From Cypionkella sp. (GTDB taxonomy: Bacteria; Pseudomonadota; Alphaproteobacteria; Rhodobacterales; Rhodobacteraceae): DNA of 11,380 nucleotides. The notes under the pieces are model-generated. The model was given only the letters and a program-made list of their open reading frames with translations. It was not told where the DNA came from and did not search any database. A program made the translations under genes and the position numbers. The stretch is from contig JAGPBG010000032.1 of assembly GCA_018063485.1 (NCBI GenBank), positions 1 through 11,380 on the forward strand. The letters are read 5' to 3'. Within the stretch, counting starts at the first letter, position 1. Each line of letters begins with the position of its first letter. This document shows, piece by piece, positions 1 through 7,517 of this stretch.

Positions 1-18
1 CATTCAAGGAGGGCCGGG

Positions 19-237
19 ATGGATTTCGATGTGGAGTTGGATTGCACGGGGCTTTTGTGCCCCTTGCCAGTGCTCAGGGCGCGCAAGCGGTTGATGTCGA
101 TGGAGTCTGGCCAGGTCTTGAAACTCTTGGCGACCGACAAGATGGCCGCGATTGACCTGCCGCATTTTTGCGCCGAGAGCGGGCATCAGTTTCTGGGCAC
201 GCCCGAACCCGACATCTATTTCATCCGAAGCAAATGA
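19..237 (+). CDS. TusA-family sulfurtransferase (SirA/YedF-like small protein)
   Basis: A 72-residue protein with the family signature near its N-terminus: L7-D8-C9-T10-G11 leads into C14-P15-L16-P17-V18, where C14 of the CPxP motif is the expected persulfide-carrying cysteine. TusA-like proteins are small cytoplasmic sulfur carriers that pass persulfide sulfur to tRNA thiolation, molybdenum cofactor or sulfur-oxidation systems; which partner applies here cannot be told. The length is normal for the family (about 70-80 residues). Two further cysteines are present, C9 and one near residue 51. The ATG at 19 is preceded by an excellent AAGGAGG at 6-12. The gene converges on rne with a hairpin between them. 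Upstream neighbours are outside the window, so operon membership is unknown. The family assignment is firm; calling it tusA itself rather than a paralogue is not. Confidence 0.9.
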   Translation: MDFDVELDCTGLLCPLPVLRARKRLMSMESGQVLKLLATDKMAAIDLPHFCAESGHQFLGTPEPDIYFIRSK

Positions 238-240
238 ATC

Positions 241-264
241 GGGCGGCAGGTTTCCCCGCCGCCC
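241..264. terminator. Hairpin between convergent tusA-like gene and rne, possible bidirectional terminator
   Basis: GGGCGGC (241-247) pairs perfectly with GCCGCCC (258-264) around a 10-base loop in which GG and CC can add pairs. It begins four bases after the sulfurtransferase stop codon and lies 23 bases past the rne stop, so it could end both transcripts. Neither strand has a clear T-tract after the stem, so it is either a weak intrinsic terminator or a 3'-end-stabilising hairpin. Confidence 0.5.
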
Positions 265-287
265 CAATGTCTTGACACCCTAATAAC

Positions 288-2915
288 TTAGCGCCCGAGT
301 GACCACCAGCCTTTGCGCTTGGGCTTGGGCGGACCATCGTCGGCCTTGGGCTCATCCAAAGGCGCCTCAGTCATCGCCGGGTCTTGCGGAAAAGCGGCCT
401 GAGCAGATTCAGGCACCACGTCAGCAGCCTTGGTTTCAACCGACGCCGCTTCTGCGACAACCACCTCGGCAGGTGCTGCTTTGGGCTTGGCCCGGCTGCG
501 CTTGGGTTTCTCAACCGCTTCTGCCACCGGTTCAACCGTTGCTTCATCGGCCACCGCAGCCTTGACCACAGGCTTGCGCGTCCGGCTGCGTGCGGCGGGT
601 TTCGGCTTTTCTTCAACCGCCACCGGCGCGGCATCCACCTGCGACGTTGCCACCACTGGCGCGGCAGCCTCTTCTGCTACGGGGCGCTTGCCACGAACTC
701 GCGTGCGCTTGGGTTTGGCGGCCGGGGTCACTTCTTCCGGGGCCACTACGGCCTCGTCATCAGACTCGTCGCCTGCGTCATCACCCGAACCATCGGTCGC
801 AGCCGTATCCGCGCCCCCAGTACTGCCCTTGCGCCGACGACGCCGACGGCGCTTTTTCTTGCCATTGCCGTTTTCAGCACCAGTCGCGGCAGGGGTTTCG
901 CTGACCTCAACGGTTTCTTCCGCCTCTTCAACCTCGTCGATATCCTCTTCGATGAAATCGTCTTCTTCTTCCGCCACCGGCGCGCCCATCATCGAGGCAT
1001 TGCCCGAGATCACCGCCGAAGGTTCCGGCACGAAGCGCGTCGCGGTCTTGAATTTCTCCAGACTGTAATCGGGGCTGATCAGCGCCGGATCGCATTCGAT
1101 CCGCACCGCCATGCCATAACGCGCCTCGATGGTCGCGATATGCTCGCGCTTTTGGTTGATCAGGAAGTTCACAATCCCAATCGGCGCCTTCAGCAGCACC
1201 TCTTTGCTGCGTTTGCGCGTGCCTTCCTCTTCCAGCGCGCGCAATACCTGCAAACCAAGGTTGTCATCCGAACGGATCAAGCCGGTGCCGTGGCAATGCG
1301 CGCATGGCTGGGTTGTGCTTTCCAACATGCCGGGGCGCAAGCGTTGGCGCGACATCTCCATCAGGCCAAAGCCGGAAATCCGGCCCACCTGAATCCGCGC
1401 GCGGTCGGTTTTCAGCTTGTCTTTCAACCGCTTCTCAACCGCCAGATTGTTGCGTCGCTCTTCCATGTCGATAAAGTCGATCACGATCAGACCGGCCAAA
1501 TCGCGCAGACGCAACTGGCGGGCCACCTCTTCGGCGGCCTCAAGGTTGGTCTTAAGGGCAGTATCCTCGATCGAGCCTTCTTTCGTCGCGCGGCCCGAGT
1601 TCACGTCGATGGCCACCAGCGCCTCGGTGATCCCGATGACAATATAACCGCCTGATTTCAACTGCACCGTCGGGTTGAACATGCCACCCAGATAGCTTTC
1701 CACCTGAAAGCGCGCAAACAGCGGCATCTGCTCGGTATAGCGCTGAACCGATTTGGCATGGCTTGGCATGATCATGCGCATGAAGTCCTTGGCGGTGCGA
1801 TAGCCCGCCTCGCCTTCGACCAGCACCTCGTCAATTTCGCGGCTGTAAAGATCGCGGATCGAGCGTTTGATCAGGTTGCCTTCCTCATAGATCGCGGCGG
1901 GCGCGATGGATTTCAGCGTCAGCTCGCGGATTTGCTCCCACAAACGCATCAGATATTCATAGTCGCGCCGGATTTCCGGCTTGGTGCGCTTGGAGCCGGC
2001 GGTGCGGATGATCAGACCCGCGCCTTCCGGCACTTCGATCTCTTGCGCGATTTCCTTCAACTTTTTGCGGTCAGCAGCCTGGGTGATCTTGCGCGAAATT
2101 CCGCCGCCGCGTGCGGTGTTGGGCATCAGCACACAGTAGCGGCCGGCCAGTGACAGATAGGTGGTCAGCGCCGCTCCCTTGTTGCCACGCTCCTCCTTGA
2201 CCACCTGCACCAGCATGATCTGGCGCACTTTGACCACTTCCTGAATCTTGTAGCGGCGCGCGCGTGGTCGGCGCGGCTGGCTGATTTCTTCGGCGACGTC
2301 CTCTTCGGCGATGGATTCGATCTCTTCATCGGTTTCCGAAGCGTGATCCATGGCGCGATAGGGCGCGGCCGCCTCGTCCTGATCTTGCCCGCCGTTTTCG
2401 TTGCCGGCACTCTCTTGCGAGCTGTGATCATGGCCTGCGTGATCATCGTGATCTAGCGACCGCGAGGTTTCCACCAGTGCATCGGCACCGGTTTCCTCGC
2501 CAAGATCAACCACATCCATGCCGCCAATCTCACCGCTGACCACCGCATCAGGAGCGGTCGGTTCAGCCCTTGCCACCGGGCGCGGGCGGCGCGAGCGGCG
2601 ATTGTCTTCCTCATCCTCGGCCCGTGCAGCAGCGCGTTCCTCGTCCAGCAGCGCTTTGCGGTCCGCGACCGGGATCTGGTAATAATCGGGGTGAATTTCG
2701 GCAAAAGCCAGGAATCCGTGCCGGTTGCCGCCGTAATCAACAAAAGCGGCCTGCAAGGATGGCTCAACCCGAGTCACCTTGGCAAGATAGATGTTTCCGG
2801 CAAGCTGGCGCTTGTTTACCGTTTCAAAGTCGAATTCCTCGACCTTGTTTCCGTCCACAACAACCACGCGGGTTTCTTCCGCATGGGTTGCATCAATAAG
2901 CATTTTCTTTGACAT
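288..2915 (-). CDS. rne: Ribonuclease E (RNase E/G family), degradosome scaffold
   Basis: An 875-residue endoribonuclease of mRNA decay and rRNA/tRNA processing. In order: an S1 RNA-binding domain from about residue 35, interrupted by a long acidic insertion (about 91-222) and resuming at about 223; the catalytic core with D437 in AIDVNSGR and D480 in VIDFIDM, equivalent to the two Mg-binding aspartates of E. coli RNase E; the Zn-link C538-A-H-C541 before HGTG, which dimerises protomers in the family; a small domain to about 625; then a low-complexity Ala/Glu/Lys/Arg/Pro tail including K686-K696, three Lys, seven Arg and a Lys. The protein ends KGWWSLGR; a terminal GWW binds PNPase in Caulobacter. 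The ATG at 2915 (MSKKMLIDAT) was chosen because RNase E proteins begin this way; the frame stays open to 3110, but that N-terminus is low-complexity and unlike the family. No strong Shine-Dalgarno is seen. Transcription probably starts in the long gap upstream. Confidence 0.98.
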   Translation of the reverse strand: MSKKMLIDATHAEETRVVVVDGNKVEEFDFETVNKRQLAGNIYLAKVTRVEPSLQAAFVDYGGNRHGFLAFAEIHPDYYQIPVADRKALLDEERAAARAEDEEDNRRSRRPRPVARAEPTAPDAVVSGEIGGMDVVDLGEETGADALVETSRSLDHDDHAGHDHSSQESAGNENGGQDQDEAAAPYRAMDHASETDEEIESIAEEDVAEEISQPRRPRARRYKIQEVVKVRQIMLVQVVKEERGNKGAALTTYLSLAGRYCVLMPNTARGGGISRKITQAADRKKLKEIAQEIEVPEGAGLIIRTAGSKRTKPEIRRDYEYLMRLWEQIRELTLKSIAPAAIYEEGNLIKRSIRDLYSREIDEVLVEGEAGYRTAKDFMRMIMPSHAKSVQRYTEQMPLFARFQVESYLGGMFNPTVQLKSGGYIVIGITEALVAIDVNSGRATKEGSIEDTALKTNLEAAEEVARQLRLRDLAGLIVIDFIDMEERRNNLAVEKRLKDKLKTDRARIQVGRISGFGLMEMSRQRLRPGMLESTTQPCAHCHGTGLIRSDDNLGLQVLRALEEEGTRKRSKEVLLKAPIGIVNFLINQKREHIATIEARYGMAVRIECDPALISPDYSLEKFKTATRFVPEPSAVISGNASMMGAPVAEEEDDFIEEDIDEVEEAEETVEVSETPAATGAENGNGKKKRRRRRRRKGSTGGADTAATDGSGDDAGDESDDEAVVAPEEVTPAAKPKRTRVRGKRPVAEEAAAPVVATSQVDAAPVAVEEKPKPAARSRTRKPVVKAAVADEATVEPVAEAVEKPKRSRAKPKAAPAEVVVAEAASVETKAADVVPESAQAAFPQDPAMTEAPLDEPKADDGPPKPKRKGWWSLGR

Positions 2916-2944
2916 ATCAATCCATTGCGCCCTGAACGCAAGTG

Positions 2945-2966
2945 ACGCTCCGGCGGACCGGAGCGT
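2945..2966 (-). promoter_or_regulatory. Perfect 9-bp hairpin in the rne leader
   Basis: ACGCTCCGG (2945-2953) and CCGGAGCGT (2958-2966) are exact reverse complements around four bases. In the rne transcript the loop reads UCCG, a UNCG-type tetraloop but closed by a G-C pair. It lies about 30 bases upstream of the rne start codon. No U-run follows, so it is not a standard terminator; it may be a stability or autoregulatory element. Confidence 0.6.
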
Positions 2967-3026
2967 GGGACAGGAGTTTGAGGGCGGCTTGTTCGGGCGG
3001 TGTTGCGCAACGCAAAACGACAGGCC

Positions 3027-3041
3027 GCGCCCAGTGGGCGC
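3027..3041 (-). promoter_or_regulatory. Second hairpin in the rne leader
   Basis: GCGCCC (3027-3032) and GGGCGC (3036-3041) form a six-pair, all-G/C stem with a three-base loop, about 110 bases before the rne start codon on the same transcript as the 2945-2966 hairpin. Confidence 0.5.
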
Positions 3042-3324
3042 TCCTTGCCGAAATTTGCCGATGTCGCGCTCATCATCGCGGTTCACGTCTGAAGGGCTTC
3101 CACCCTCCACCTTATAAAACCCTTTTCAGCCATGGGCTTGAAGGGTAGATTTTCGATCTTTTGGACCGATCCGACCACCCGCGCAGCCGCACGGAATACG
3201 CATCAGGCTGCCTTGGATGGAGAATTTCTTGGCGGAATACCGCTTGGGGCAACCCTAAAGGCAAAAGCCCCTGCGGAGCAATGGCTGATTTCGCCCAATG
3301 CCATATTTCGTGCCGCAGATTTGC

Positions 3325-4662
3325 TTACGCCGTTCCCACATAGTCTTGCCGCTGCAATCCGTATTTCGCCATTTTCTCATTCAACGTCCGGCGCGGCAGG
3401 CACAATTCATCCATCACGGCGGTGATTGATCCCTTGTGGCGGCGCATGGTGTTGTCGATCAGCATCCGCTCGAAGGCTTCGACATAATCTTTCAACGGTT
3501 TGCCTTCGGTGGTCAACGCCGGGCCCGTCGCCTCGTTATCTGCCATCAGCAAAGAGGCGATGGACCCCGAGCCACGGCGGTTTTGCAGCACGGCGCGCTC
3601 GGAAATATTCACCAACTGGCGCACATTGCCAGGCCAGGGTGCCTGCAACAACTGCGCCGCTTCCTGTGCAGTCACCTGCGGCGCCTCGCAGCCATATTCT
3701 TCGGCGAATTGCTCGGAGGATCTTGTGAACAGCGTCAGAATGTCCTCACCTCGCGTGCGCAGGGGCGGACAGATGATCGTCATCGCGCCAAGGCGGTAAT
3801 ACAGATCGGGGCGCAACTCGTCCTCCAGCGTCTTGTCTGGTGCATGACCGTTACAAATCGCGATGATCCGGGTTTCGGGCGGGGTGCCCTGATCGTTGAT
3901 CACCGCCAACAGCCGCGATTGCAGCGGATGGCTCAACGCCTCAATATCCTCAAGGCAAAGCGTGCCGCCCCGCGCCTCTTCAACCAAAGGGATCGTGCCG
4001 TCTTCACCGGGTCCGAACACCTTTGCTGCAAGTTGATCCTCGGACCAAGCCGCACAGGAGATCGTCACGAACTTGCGCCCCGCCCTTGGGCCTACGGCGT
4101 GCAAGGCATGGGCAACGAGGGTCTTGCCGGTGCCGGTTTCGCCATCAATCAGCACATGGCTATCGGCTTGACCCAGATCCAGAATATCTTCGCGCAGCCG
4201 CTCCATCACCGGGCTGGAGCCGACCAGTTTCTTCATCAAGACCGAGCCATCCGACAATTCCCGCCGCAAAGCGCGGTTGTCCAATGTCATCCGCCGCGCT
4301 TGGGTGGCGCGCTTGGCAAGTTCGGTCATCCGGTCGGGGTTGAACGGCTTTTCCAGGAAATCGAACGCCCCCACCCGCATCGCTTCGACAGCCATCGGCA
4401 CATCGCCGTGACCAGTGATCATGATCACCGGCAGGCCCGAATCCATACCCATCAGACGTTTCAGAAACGCCATCCCATCCATGCCCGGCATCTTGATATC
4501 CGACACCACCACCCCGGCGAAATCAGCGCTGATCGCCTTCAGCGCATCCTCGGCCGAAGGATAGGTTTCGGTATCAAACCCCGACAGCGCCAGCCACTGG
4601 CTGATCGAGGCCCGCATATCCGCCTCATCATCGACAATCGCCACTTTCATTGCGCGCGCCAT
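3325..4662 (-). CDS. dctD: DctD-like NtrC-family response regulator lacking the GAFTGA motif
   Basis: A 445-residue three-domain regulator. Receiver (about 6-120): acidic D11/D12, phospho-acceptor D55 in VVSDIKMPG, T83 and K105 of EKPF. AAA+ domain (about 145-360): Walker A GETGTGKT (174-181), Walker-B-like TLCLED (234-239), sensor-I-like ICN (269-271), RPDLYYRL (284-291) and WPGNVRQL (343-350). A C-terminal Fis-type helix-turn-helix runs from about 395 to 436. The stretch normally holding ELFGHExGAFTGA reads KVFGPGEDGTIPLVEE (214-229), so the sigma-54-contacting loop is deleted, and the Walker B acidic pair is E238-D239 instead of D-E. It may therefore regulate without classic sigma-54 remodelling. 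The ATG at 4662 follows TGAGGG at a suitable distance and lies 10 bases after the dctB stop, indicating an operon. The in-frame ATG at 4650 is an alternative. The DctD name rests on pairing with DctB; the target is not in view. Confidence 0.85.
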   Translation of the reverse strand: MARAMKVAIVDDEADMRASISQWLALSGFDTETYPSAEDALKAISADFAGVVVSDIKMPGMDGMAFLKRLMGMDSGLPVIMITGHGDVPMAVEAMRVGAFDFLEKPFNPDRMTELAKRATQARRMTLDNRALRRELSDGSVLMKKLVGSSPVMERLREDILDLGQADSHVLIDGETGTGKTLVAHALHAVGPRAGRKFVTISCAAWSEDQLAAKVFGPGEDGTIPLVEEARGGTLCLEDIEALSHPLQSRLLAVINDQGTPPETRIIAICNGHAPDKTLEDELRPDLYYRLGAMTIICPPLRTRGEDILTLFTRSSEQFAEEYGCEAPQVTAQEAAQLLQAPWPGNVRQLVNISERAVLQNRRGSGSIASLLMADNEATGPALTTEGKPLKDYVEAFERMLIDNTMRRHKGSITAVMDELCLPRRTLNEKMAKYGLQRQDYVGTA

Positions 4663-4672
4663 AAAACCCTCA

Positions 4673-6430
4673 TCATGCTGCTGCTTCTTCCTTGCCCAAA
4701 CGGGGCAATTGCATTTCAAACACCGCGCCGCCACCGTCGGCATTGCGCGCCGTCAACCGACCCCCGAGGTCGGTAACGATCCCCGATGAAATCGCAAGGC
4801 CAAGCCCCACCCCTTCACCGGGTTTTTTCGTCGTATAGAATGGCTCGAACAGGTTATCGAGTTCGCTGATCCCATGGCCATTGTCGCGCACCGACAGGGT
4901 AGCGGTTTCGCCCGCCGTCAGCAAAAGATCAATCTGCGGCTCGGCCACGTCTTTGGTGGCATCGAGCGCATTGCGCAGCAAGTTGATGATCACCTGCTCC
5001 AGCCGGATGCGGTCGGCCATCACCATCACGGGTTGGCGCGGCAGGGTCCGGGTGATCCGCACCACCCGCAATTTCAACTGCGGCTCCATCATCGCCAGCG
5101 CCGAAGACAGAGAGGTGCGGATATCCACCGGCTCAAAGGCCTCACCGCCCTTGCGCGCATAGGATTTCAACTGCCGTGTGATTGCGCCCATCCGGTCGAT
5201 AAGATCATCAATGCGTTGAAAGGATGATAAAGCCTCTTCGGGCCGCCTGCGCTGCAACAACAGCCGCGCGCCCGCCAGATAGGTTTTCATCGCCGCCAAG
5301 GGTTGATTCAACTCATGGCTGACCGCCGCCGACATCTCGCCCAAGGCCGCCAGTTTCGACGATTGCGCCAACGTCAGTTCCGCCACTTCAAGGTTTTTCT
5401 GCACCTTTTCGCGTTCGGCAATTTCGCGGCTCAGCCTTGCGTTCAACAAGCGCAATTCTGCGGACTCGCGCTGAAATGACATGGATTGCGACCAAGCCTT
5501 GCGCGACAGCATGTAGAAGGTCAGCGCCGCCAGAATGGCAAAACCCATGATCTCCAGCGCAATCACGCCGTTCACCCGCTCACGCACCGAATCATAGGCG
5601 GTGAAGGTGACCATCCGCCAACCGCGAAACGGCACCCGCGCCTCGGTGCGCAGAACCGCCTCGCCCGAGACATAGGCGTCGGGCGGGTTTTGTGCCCAGT
5701 CTGCCGCCCCTTTCAGAGCACGCCCAAAAGCCGACGTGGTATCGGCTGGCTGCAACGCATCGCCGATCAACTTGCCGCGCCAGATCGGTTGCGTCGCCAA
5801 CAGCACAATCCCCGTGCTGTCGGTCACCACCACCGCATCTTGCAACCCCGACCAGGCCCTCTCATGCTTGGCCAGATCAACCCCCACCACAATCACGCCA
5901 ATCGCCCGGCCATCGGAATGAACAACCCGCGAATAGGTGAAGTCAAAGCCCCCCCCTTCGCGCGCCTCAGCCGAAAACACCGTGTCTTTGGTACGCTGCG
6001 CATCGACAAAATAGGTCGCCGCCCGGTGATTGGAGCCAAGCAGGTTGCGATTGGTCGCCCCCACCGCGCGACCGTCTCCATCCAGCAAGAGGATCGACGC
6101 GACGCCGATTTCGCCCTGCACCTGAATCAATCGCAGCGTGGTATCGGCAAAACTGCCCTTGACCAGCGCGTCGCGGATCGCCGGGTCATCGGCCAAGAGC
6201 AAAGGCACAACCGAGGTCCGCTGCAACTCGGACAATACGTTGCCCGAATAGAGTGCCAGGCGTAACTCGGCCCGGTTGCGTGTGGTCTCGGTGAACCGCT
6301 CACTTAGCCAGCGGTTGGTGATCAGCACCGTCCCGATCGCCAACAGAATCAACAGGCTGACCGCCAGACGCAACCACCAGACAGAGCCGGGCCTTACGTC
6401 ATTGGTCATGATGGAGGTTCTGTCTTGCAT
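4673..6430 (-). CDS. dctB: DctB-like C4-dicarboxylate sensor histidine kinase
   Basis: A 585-residue inner-membrane sensor kinase. TM1 is at about residues 18-38 and TM2 at about 287-308. They bracket a periplasmic region of roughly 245 residues with the spacing of the DctB double-PDC/Cache ligand domain (for example SILLLDGDGRAVGATN and VVVTDSTGIVLLAT). A coiled-coil linker (about 318-355) follows. The dimerisation domain carries the phospho-histidine H372 in AAVSHELNQPLAAMKTYL. The ATP-binding domain shows an N box (N483, N487), DNGHG at 516-520, FEPFYTTKKPGEG and GVGLGLAI at 540-547. DctB senses C4-dicarboxylates such as succinate and phosphorylates DctD, encoded 10 bases downstream. No dicarboxylate transporter gene is in the window. 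The start is uncertain: ATG at 6430 or 6409, neither with a good Shine-Dalgarno. purQ ends 46 bases upstream, so co-transcription is possible but unproven. Confidence 0.88.
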   Translation of the reverse strand: MQDRTSIMTNDVRPGSVWWLRLAVSLLILLAIGTVLITNRWLSERFTETTRNRAELRLALYSGNVLSELQRTSVVPLLLADDPAIRDALVKGSFADTTLRLIQVQGEIGVASILLLDGDGRAVGATNRNLLGSNHRAATYFVDAQRTKDTVFSAEAREGGGFDFTYSRVVHSDGRAIGVIVVGVDLAKHERAWSGLQDAVVVTDSTGIVLLATQPIWRGKLIGDALQPADTTSAFGRALKGAADWAQNPPDAYVSGEAVLRTEARVPFRGWRMVTFTAYDSVRERVNGVIALEIMGFAILAALTFYMLSRKAWSQSMSFQRESAELRLLNARLSREIAEREKVQKNLEVAELTLAQSSKLAALGEMSAAVSHELNQPLAAMKTYLAGARLLLQRRRPEEALSSFQRIDDLIDRMGAITRQLKSYARKGGEAFEPVDIRTSLSSALAMMEPQLKLRVVRITRTLPRQPVMVMADRIRLEQVIINLLRNALDATKDVAEPQIDLLLTAGETATLSVRDNGHGISELDNLFEPFYTTKKPGEGVGLGLAISSGIVTDLGGRLTARNADGGGAVFEMQLPRLGKEEAAA

Positions 6431-6457
6431 GGCCCGACTTTAGGCGCGCGCCGGGCC
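6431..6457 (-). repeat. Inverted repeat immediately upstream of dctB
   Basis: GGCCCG (6431-6436) and CGGGCC (6452-6457) are reverse complements flanking a segment containing the palindrome GGCGCGCGCC (6443-6452). The repeat fills most of the 46-base purQ-dctB gap and abuts the upstream dctB start. It could be a purQ 3' hairpin (no T-tract), an operator, or simple GC-rich chance. Confidence 0.3.
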
Positions 6458-6476
6458 TGCCTCAAGCAAGCCGGTT

Positions 6477-7145
6477 TCAGGCCAGCGCCATCCCGCCCAT
6501 AAGGGCTGCAAACATCCTCGCGCCATCGGCGCCACCCTGAACCGGGTCCACCACCCGTTCGGGATGCGGCATCAGGCCCAGCACCCGGCGATTGGCCGAC
6601 AGCACGCCCGCAATATCGCCAACCGCGCCGTTGGGATTGTCGAGATAGGTAAGCGCGATACGGTCCTCGGCCCGCAACTGCGCCAAGCCTTCGGCATCAA
6701 TGGTATAATTGCCCTCGTGATGCGCAATCGGAAAGCATATTTCCTCGCCAAGGCCATAGTCGCAGGTAAAGGCACTGTTGGTGGTTTCCACCCGCAGTTC
6801 CACTCGCTTGCAGACGAATTTCAGCCCGGCATTGCGCATCAACGCCCCCGGCAGCAGACCCATTTCTGTCAACACCTGAAAGCCATTGCAAATGCCCAGA
6901 ACATAGCCGCCGCGTGTCGCATGATCCTTGACGGCAGCGGCAATCGGAGATTGTGCCGCAATCGCGCCGCAGCGCAGGTAATCGCCAAAGGAAAACCCCC
7001 CCGGCACCCCCACCACATCCACCCCATGCGGCAGGCTGGCGTCCTTGTGCCAGACCCGCGCCACCTCAAACCCCGCCCGCTCAAACGCGACGGCAAGATC
7101 ACGATCACAATTGGAGCCGGGGAAAGTGACGACAGCGGCTTTCAT
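6477..7145 (-). CDS. purQ: Phosphoribosylformylglycinamidine synthase, glutaminase subunit PurQ
   Basis: A 222-residue class-I glutamine amidotransferase supplying ammonia to PurL for the FGAR-to-FGAM step of de novo purine synthesis. The catalytic triad is visible: nucleophile C86 in [12 protein letters not shown], and H194 and E196 in [11 protein letters not shown]. The N-terminus ([16 protein letters not shown]) and [17 protein letters not shown] (46-62) are hallmark PurQ sequences. The length is normal for the small stand-alone subunit, which needs PurS and the small PurL; purS is directly upstream. The ATG at 7145 has AAAGG about 12 bases upstream. The gene forms a co-directional block with purS and purC. 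purL is not in the window. Confidence 0.97.
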   Translation of the reverse strand: MKAAVVTFPGSNCDRDLAVAFERAGFEVARVWHKDASLPHGVDVVGVPGGFSFGDYLRCGAIAAQSPIAAAVKDHATRGGYVLGICNGFQVLTEMGLLPGALMRNAGLKFVCKRVELRVETTNSAFTCDYGLGEEICFPIAHHEGNYTIDAEGLAQLRAEDRIALTYLDNPNGAVGDIAGVLSANRRVLGLMPHPERVVDPVQGGADGARMFAALMGGMALA

Positions 7146-7164
7146 CTGCGAAACCTTTTTTCAA

Positions 7165-7180
7165 GGGGGATGCAACCCCC
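7165..7180 (-). repeat. Small G5/C5 hairpin in the purS-purQ gap
   Basis: GGGGG (7165-7169) and CCCCC (7176-7180) pair around a six-base loop in the 54-base gap, about 20 bases before the purQ start. On the - strand it is followed by TTGAAAAAAGG, not a T-run, so it is more likely an intercistronic mRNA stability or translation element than a terminator. Confidence 0.4.
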
Positions 7181-7199
7181 GTCAAACACTCAAAGGCGC

Positions 7200-7439
7200 T
7201 TACAGCACCTCGACGCGGTAGCTTTCAATCACGGTATTGGCGAGCAACTTGTCGCACATCGCCTTCACCGCCGCCTCGGCTGCCTTGGCATCGGTTTCGG
7301 CCAGATCAAGCTCGATCACCTTGCCTTGGCGCACGCCGTTGACACCTGCAAAGCCCAAGGTTCCCAAGGCATGACGCACCGCCTCACCCTGCACATCCAA
7401 CACGCCGGATTTCAACATCACGGTCACTCGGGCTTTCAT
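7200..7439 (-). CDS. purS: Phosphoribosylformylglycinamidine synthase subunit PurS
   Basis: A 79-residue protein that assembles with PurQ and PurL into the FGAM synthetase complex, bridging the glutaminase and synthetase subunits. The sequence fits the PurS family from end to end: MKARVTVMLKSGVLDVQG, then EAVRHALGTLGF, GVRQGKVIELDL and the C-terminal IESYRVEVL. Length is typical. I chose the ATG at 7439, eight bases after AAGGGAG. A TTG codon directly before it (7442) is also in frame at five bases from the Shine-Dalgarno and would add one residue. It sits between purC (75-80 bases upstream) and purQ (54 bases downstream), the usual alphaproteobacterial order. Confidence 0.95.
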   Translation of the reverse strand: MKARVTVMLKSGVLDVQGEAVRHALGTLGFAGVNGVRQGKVIELDLAETDAKAAEAAVKAMCDKLLANTVIESYRVEVL

Positions 7440-7517
7440 CAAGGCAACTCCCTTTTCAGCGGCAATTCCGGCTTTCCCTTAGCGCTCCGCCATCCCTGCG
7501 GCAAGGGCGCAAACGGC

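Larger units (their letters stand above)
2916..3324 (-). promoter_or_regulatory. 409-base gap between dctD and rne; probable structured 5' leader of rne
   Basis: No convincing gene is seen on either strand. Read on the - strand it contains two strong hairpins just upstream of rne: ACGCTCCGG/CCGGAGCGT at 2945-2953 and 2958-2966 (9 bp, tetraloop) and GCGCCC/GGGCGC at 3027-3032 and 3036-3041 (6 bp, 3-base loop). A short palindrome GTTGCGCAAC sits at 3002-3011. A -10-like TATAAG occurs (plus-strand bases 3111-3116), but no good -35 lies at normal spacing, so the promoter is unresolved. No clear terminator follows dctD; GGGGC (3246-3250) and GCCCC (3267-3271) form only a weak wide-loop stem. In E. 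coli the rne leader mediates feedback by RNase E; whether the same holds here is inference. Confidence 0.45.

Noticed and set aside
384..1655. 423-residue + strand open frame opposite rne
   Set aside because: Complementary to the rne C-terminal half including the catalytic core; no family similarity.
2916..3110. N-terminal extension of RNase E to an upstream ATG at 3110
   Set aside because: The extra 65 residues do not resemble RNase E, whose family begins at MSKKML; the stretch is better explained as leader with hairpins.
3241..3275. Terminator of dctD (GGGGC...GCCCC)
   Set aside because: Only five pairs with a 16-base loop and no T-run on the - strand; too weak to call.
3436..4776. 446-residue + strand open frame opposite dctD
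   Set aside because: Antisense shadow of a gene with complete receiver, AAA+ and DNA-binding motifs; composition is shadow-like.
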